Origin: Undibacterium paludis
GTDB lineage: Bacteria > Pseudomonadota > Gammaproteobacteria > Burkholderiales > Burkholderiaceae_D
Direction of reading: 5' to 3'
DNA length: 64,000 bases
Assembly (NCBI RefSeq): GCF_022568815.1
Contig: NZ_JAKZHX010000015.1
Location: 90,945 to 154,944, forward strand
Below the pieces are notes generated by a model. It ran no database searches and had not been told where the DNA came from. It was given only the letters and a program-made list of their open reading frames with translations. Positions 61,061 to 64,000 of the stretch are shown in pieces. The number at the start of each line of letters is the position of its first letter. The first letter of the stretch is position 1. A program made the position numbers and the translations under genes.

Positions 61061-62626
61061 TCAGGTGAGTCGCCTCTGGTTATACCAATAGCCGCCAAAC
61101 AGGGAGAGGACGGTGATGACACATTGGGTCAGTATGGTTTGCACATTGGCTGCGCCATTGAAGCCAAACACATCAATCATCGGTACTTTGGTGGCATTGA
61201 CTGCCACGTACAGACCAAACAAAAACAGGGCCAGAAAAGTGCGCGATGTGCCGGACAGGCGACCAGCCAGGCTGGCTGCACCACTCATGCTGGCTATGCC
61301 GGACAGCAGAACCAGGGCGCGCAAGGGCTCGTGCATGCTCCAGCGCAGTACAATGACAACCATCATCAGCAAGCCAAGCAAGGCGGCAGTAATGAAATGC
61401 CGCAGATAGCGTTGTGCTATACCACCTGGCACTACCCCTGTTATTTCCTGGCAGGCATTCTGGTGGTCGCGACAACTGATGTCGCTGATCAAAATTCCCC
61501 AGCTTGCAACGCAGATGGTCAACAGACCTGACAGGGCGCTATAGGTGCTGATCAGTGACAATAGCGGCAGTACCAGCAGCGCCAGGCCTGCCATGGGTGT
61601 CATTGCCAGTGTCAATGCGAGATCGGCCATCACTTGACCCGTCATGCCTGGCAAACTTCGCGCCAGATGAAAGCATGGTTGCGCCAGTCTGGAAAAAGGC
61701 CGTAATAACTGATTGAGGTAAGTCAATGGCGAACGCCTTTTACTGGCTTGTGTCATCTTGACGCGGTCAGGTGAAAAGCGGTGGAACAGAATAAAAGAAG
61801 GGAGCAGGGGGATGACAGCCAGCGCTGTAGTCAACGCTCGCAAAGCCAGCATTTTTGATGACCATAATTGTGCAGGCAAGAGTATGCTCGCCAGCCTGCT
61901 GTCAAAACTGGCAATTCCCAAAGACAGATGTTCTGTGCCGACCATTGCCTTCAGATTGACCATGGATGTAGCTGTGCCAATAAAATCAACAACCATATAG
62001 ATATTGACTTGTCCGGCAAGGGCTTTGTCAGCCTTTTCCATCAAGGCTATTTGTGCTATCCAGATAAAGAAAAAAATTACGTCCCCCAGCTTGCCCATTA
62101 GTGGAGAAAAGCTGTCAAAAAGTACCGCACAACTGACCACAAATAAAACCATGGGCAGCATGAGCGCCGCATAGGTCAGCAGGTATACACTGATCTCAAT
62201 GGGACCGTCGCCACGCAATGCGTGACAGACCAGCATCGCCAATAGAAAAGCCAGAATCAGGCTCAGCAGATACACAACACCACCCAACCAGCGACCAAAC
62301 AAAAAGCCGGCATTGCTTGCAGAGGTAGCAGCAATGACGCTACCTGCACCGCTACGCATATCTTCAGCGATGCGGCCCCGCGCCAGGTAAAAACCTGCCA
62401 GGCCAAACAAGAAACTTGCCAGCGAGGCACTTCCCAAAGCCAGGGCTGAACTGCTGTACAGCACCCGGGCATTTTTGATTGCAAGCAGCGTGGTGCCTGA
62501 TTGCGGGTCCGGTATCATTGTCCAGGCCAGCACGATGACTGCCAGGACCGTCACCAGGCTGCTCAGGCGTCGCAAGCGCAGACGCATCTCGGTCAGCGCC
62601 ACAATACAGGGCAGAAGCAGCTTCAT
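61061..62626 (-). CDS. ABC-2-type transporter permease
   Basis: A 521-residue membrane protein with about twelve predicted helices, including LSSLVTVLAVIVLAWTMI, ALALGSASLASFLFGLAGFYL and VVYLLSLILAFLLAMLVCHAL. No enzyme motif is visible, as expected for a permease. Its start overlaps the stop of the ATPase gene by four bases, so the two form an exporter. The substrate is unknown. Confidence 0.85.
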   Translation of the reverse strand: MKLLLPCIVALTEMRLRLRRLSSLVTVLAVIVLAWTMIPDPQSGTTLLAIKNARVLYSSSALALGSASLASFLFGLAGFYLARGRIAEDMRSGAGSVIAATSASNAGFLFGRWLGGVVYLLSLILAFLLAMLVCHALRGDGPIEISVYLLTYAALMLPMVLFVVSCAVLFDSFSPLMGKLGDVIFFFIWIAQIALMEKADKALAGQVNIYMVVDFIGTATSMVNLKAMVGTEHLSLGIASFDSRLASILLPAQLWSSKMLALRALTTALAVIPLLPSFILFHRFSPDRVKMTQASKRRSPLTYLNQLLRPFSRLAQPCFHLARSLPGMTGQVMADLALTLAMTPMAGLALLVLPLLSLISTYSALSGLLTICVASWGILISDISCRDHQNACQEITGVVPGGIAQRYLRHFITAALLGLLMMVVIVLRWSMHEPLRALVLLSGIASMSGAASLAGRLSGTSRTFLALFLFGLYVAVNATKVPMIDVFGFNGAANVQTILTQCVITVLSLFGGYWYNQRRLT

Positions 62627-63492
62627 GCTGTCACCCCTTGCGCTGCATAACGTTGTGCCATCAGGGCTTCTTCCAGGCTCGGTACAGCTTGGATTGCTCC
62701 GCTACAGGGCTGATGCGGATGGGCTATGCGCAGCATCAGTTGAGAGCCCTGTTTTTGTGTCTGCAGGACATGAACCTGATTACGCAGCTTGTCGTATTCC
62801 TCGTGGCCAATTTCAGCCGTCCAGATCTGTCCCTGTGCGTGCTGCAGAATTTTTTCCGGCGTTTCGAAGGCGATCAATTTTCCCTGACGCATGATGGCCA
62901 GCTGACTGGCTACGCTTTCCACATCTGACACGATATGGGTGGACATGATCACCAGTTTTTTAAAACCTAGTTCGCTTAGCAGTTGTCTGAAACGCAGTCT
63001 CTCCTCGGGGTCCAGACCTGCAGTTGGTTCATCGACGATCAGAATGTCTGGGTCATTGAGCAAGGCCTGGGCTATGCCCAGCCGACGCCGCATGCCGCCG
63101 GAAAAAGTCGCGGCCTGACGGTTTGCCTGATCATGCAGATTGACCATTTCCAGTAAGTGCCTGATCCTGGCTGGGTCACGTATGCCTTTAAGTGCCGCAA
63201 AATACTGCATGAACTCCAGCGCACTCAGATTGGGATAGACACCGAAGTCCTGAGGCAAAAAGCCCAGCCTTTGCCGGATAGCCTGCGGTTTCTTAACGAT
63301 ATCACTACCCTGGAAAAAAATACTGCCACTGGTCGGGCGTGCCAGTGTCGCCACCATTTGCATCAAGGTGGTTTTGCCAGCGCCATTATGTCCTATCAGG
63401 CCGACTACACCGTGGCTGAGATTGAGTGACAAGTCATGTACTGCTGTCAGTTTTTTTCCGAATTTTTTTGTGACATTTCGCATTTCCAGCAT
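62623..63492 (-). CDS. ABC transporter ATPase for the ABC-2 exporter
   Basis: A 289-residue ATPase with Walker A GHNGAGKTT, signature FSGGMRRRLGIAQALL and Walker B ILIVDEPTAGLDPEER. This is the CcmA/NatA-type ATPase group of ABC-2 exporters. An in-frame ATG nine bases downstream is an alternative start. It is translationally coupled to the permease. Confidence 0.92.
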   Translation of the reverse strand: MLEMRNVTKKFGKKLTAVHDLSLNLSHGVVGLIGHNGAGKTTLMQMVATLARPTSGSIFFQGSDIVKKPQAIRQRLGFLPQDFGVYPNLSALEFMQYFAALKGIRDPARIRHLLEMVNLHDQANRQAATFSGGMRRRLGIAQALLNDPDILIVDEPTAGLDPEERLRFRQLLSELGFKKLVIMSTHIVSDVESVASQLAIMRQGKLIAFETPEKILQHAQGQIWTAEIGHEEYDKLRNQVHVLQTQKQGSQLMLRIAHPHQPCSGAIQAVPSLEEALMAQRYAAQGVTA

Positions 63493-63699
63493 CTTGTCCC
63501 CGCGTCATCATGTTGTGAGAGTGAGGTGACTGTAAAGAAATGCAGCTTGATTTACCCTGGCATTGAGACGAATTGCGTAATTCGCGGTATGAAAGGGCAT
63601 TTAGACGTCAGGATTATATTTTCTATAAAACGGTTAACAGGGAGATACAAGCCTATACTGGCTTACCACCAAGGCCCTGGTGTTCCCGGGAGCAAATTC

Positions 63700-63834
63700 A
63701 TGAGTAAAGTTCAGCGTAGTAATAAAGAAACCAAGAAGCAGGCAGCCAGTACGCTTAAAGAAAAGAAAGCCGCCAAGCAAGCCAAGAGGGAGACAGGAAC
63801 GATAGTTCCATGGACTCAGTGCACAGGCGCATAA
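63700..63834 (+). CDS. Small basic protein of unknown function
   Basis: A 44-residue frame with GGGAG seven bases ahead of the ATG. The sequence is lysine-rich (SNKETKKQAASTLKEKKAAK) and ends in PWTQCTGA. It resembles a group of small conserved SK.QR.NKE proteins in Burkholderiales, whose role is unknown. The longer frame from 63436 is rejected because its first part overlaps the ATPase start on the other strand. Confidence 0.65.
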   Translation: MSKVQRSNKETKKQAASTLKEKKAAKQAKRETGTIVPWTQCTGA

Positions 63835-63896
63835 AGTTCGATCGCTGCCCAAATACTTCCGACTGGTGCGCGCAGAGGTGAATTGATAGGTAGTCA

Positions 63897-63932
63897 GTAT
63901 GCGGAGTTCCCTTGGAAAGGAACCCCGCATAC
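63897..63932. terminator. Stem-loop between small protein and the last gene
   Basis: GTATGCGG (63897-63904) pairs with CCGCATAC (63925-63932); after one mismatch GTTCC pairs with GGAAC. No T-run follows, so its action as a bidirectional terminator of the two convergent genes is likely but not certain. Confidence 0.55.
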
Positions 63933-63939
63933 CTAGCCA

Positions 63940-64000
63940 TTACGTCGGCATGAACCTAGCCAGATACTCAGGCGAATTGAGGAACTGCCCGATCAGCGTA
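63940..64000 (-). CDS. C-terminal end of a further protein, DUF4214-like (partial)
   Basis: The last 61 bases contain, on the minus strand, an open frame running into a TAA at 63942-63940. Its 19 codons encode TLIGQFLNSPEYLARFMPT. The FLNSPEY pattern is typical of the repeated C-terminal helix of DUF4214 proteins found in secreted or surface proteins. The rest of the gene lies beyond the window. Confidence 0.55.
   Translation of the reverse strand, partial: TLIGQFLNSPEYLARFMPT

Noticed and set aside
60899..61531. 210-residue frame covering the DnaA-box-like array
   Set aside because: It overlaps the ABC permease on the other strand and the 11-base repeat breaks any reading frame; no ribosome site.
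1..64000. CRISPR array, prophage or insertion sequence
   Set aside because: No regularly spaced 25-40 base repeats, no integrase, transposase or phage structural genes were seen; the only mobile-like signal is the 97-bp MITE-like element.

Overview
The window is a gene-dense stretch of a proteobacterial chromosome. Gene content and order (hisC-hisB-hisH-hisA-hisF-hisI-hisE-hinT-tatABC, then an AlgW/DegQ-like protease, petABC-sspAB) and a base composition near 50% GC point to Burkholderiales, most likely Oxalobacteraceae (Undibacterium/Herbaspirillum-like). The taxon is inferred from gene order and protein style, not from a database search.

Layout. 0-6 kb: 3' part of a histidine operon running into a HIT protein and the Tat translocase. 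6-9 kb: DUF2461 protein, one-PDZ periplasmic protease, Nif3-like protein and MscL. 9.4-13.8 kb: cytochrome bc1 complex (two of whose partners, the Tat system and the Rieske Tat signal, are both here), SspA, SspB and tRNA-Thr(UGU). 14-22.4 kb: DPP-IV-like peptidase, GST, DoxX/LysR pair, a divergent pair that carries two back-to-back Pho-box-like promoters (phytase-like lipoprotein and a secreted CYTH-like protein), UbiX and a monothiol glutaredoxin. 22.7-26.6 kb: TonB-dependent receptor and a MINPP-type histidine phytase. 26.7-31.2 kb: AcoR-like sigma-54 activator, DUF779 protein and aldehyde dehydrogenase, the last behind a textbook -24/-12 promoter with a 35-bp palindrome upstream. 31.2-39.9 kb: Tex, a MORN-like secreted protein, a lipoprotein hydrolase, and a COG3014-YcfL-LpoB-CsgG-like envelope operon. 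40-43.4 kb: PhoD phosphatase (third Pho-box-like promoter), a small membrane protein and TonB. 43.9-53.9 kb: three two-component systems, an ABC-F ATPase with a candidate leader-peptide attenuator, and a Tat/lipoprotein intradiol dioxygenase. 51.2-58.6 kb: a six-gene minus-strand operon (adaptor, ATPase, two MacB-type permeases, NtrC-like regulator, NtrY-like kinase) with its own sigma-54 promoter, IHF site and palindrome. 58.8-64 kb: membrane M48 protease, a ten-unit 11-bp-phased array of DnaA-box-like sequences, an ABC-2 exporter, a small basic protein and the 3' end of a further gene.

Themes. Phosphate scavenging is a recurring function (phytase-like, MINPP phytase, PhoD, CYTH-like protein), with PhoB-type promoters at three of these genes. 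Envelope maintenance is another (AlgW-like protease, CpxRA with CpxR boxes, LpoB, M48 protease, MacB-like export). The most unusual non-coding signals are the phased DnaA-box-like array at 60.9-61.0 kb, the ABC-F leader at 47.9-48.1 kb, and the complete sigma-54 control regions at 31.0-31.2 and 58.6-58.7 kb. No CRISPR array, prophage or intact insertion sequence was seen.
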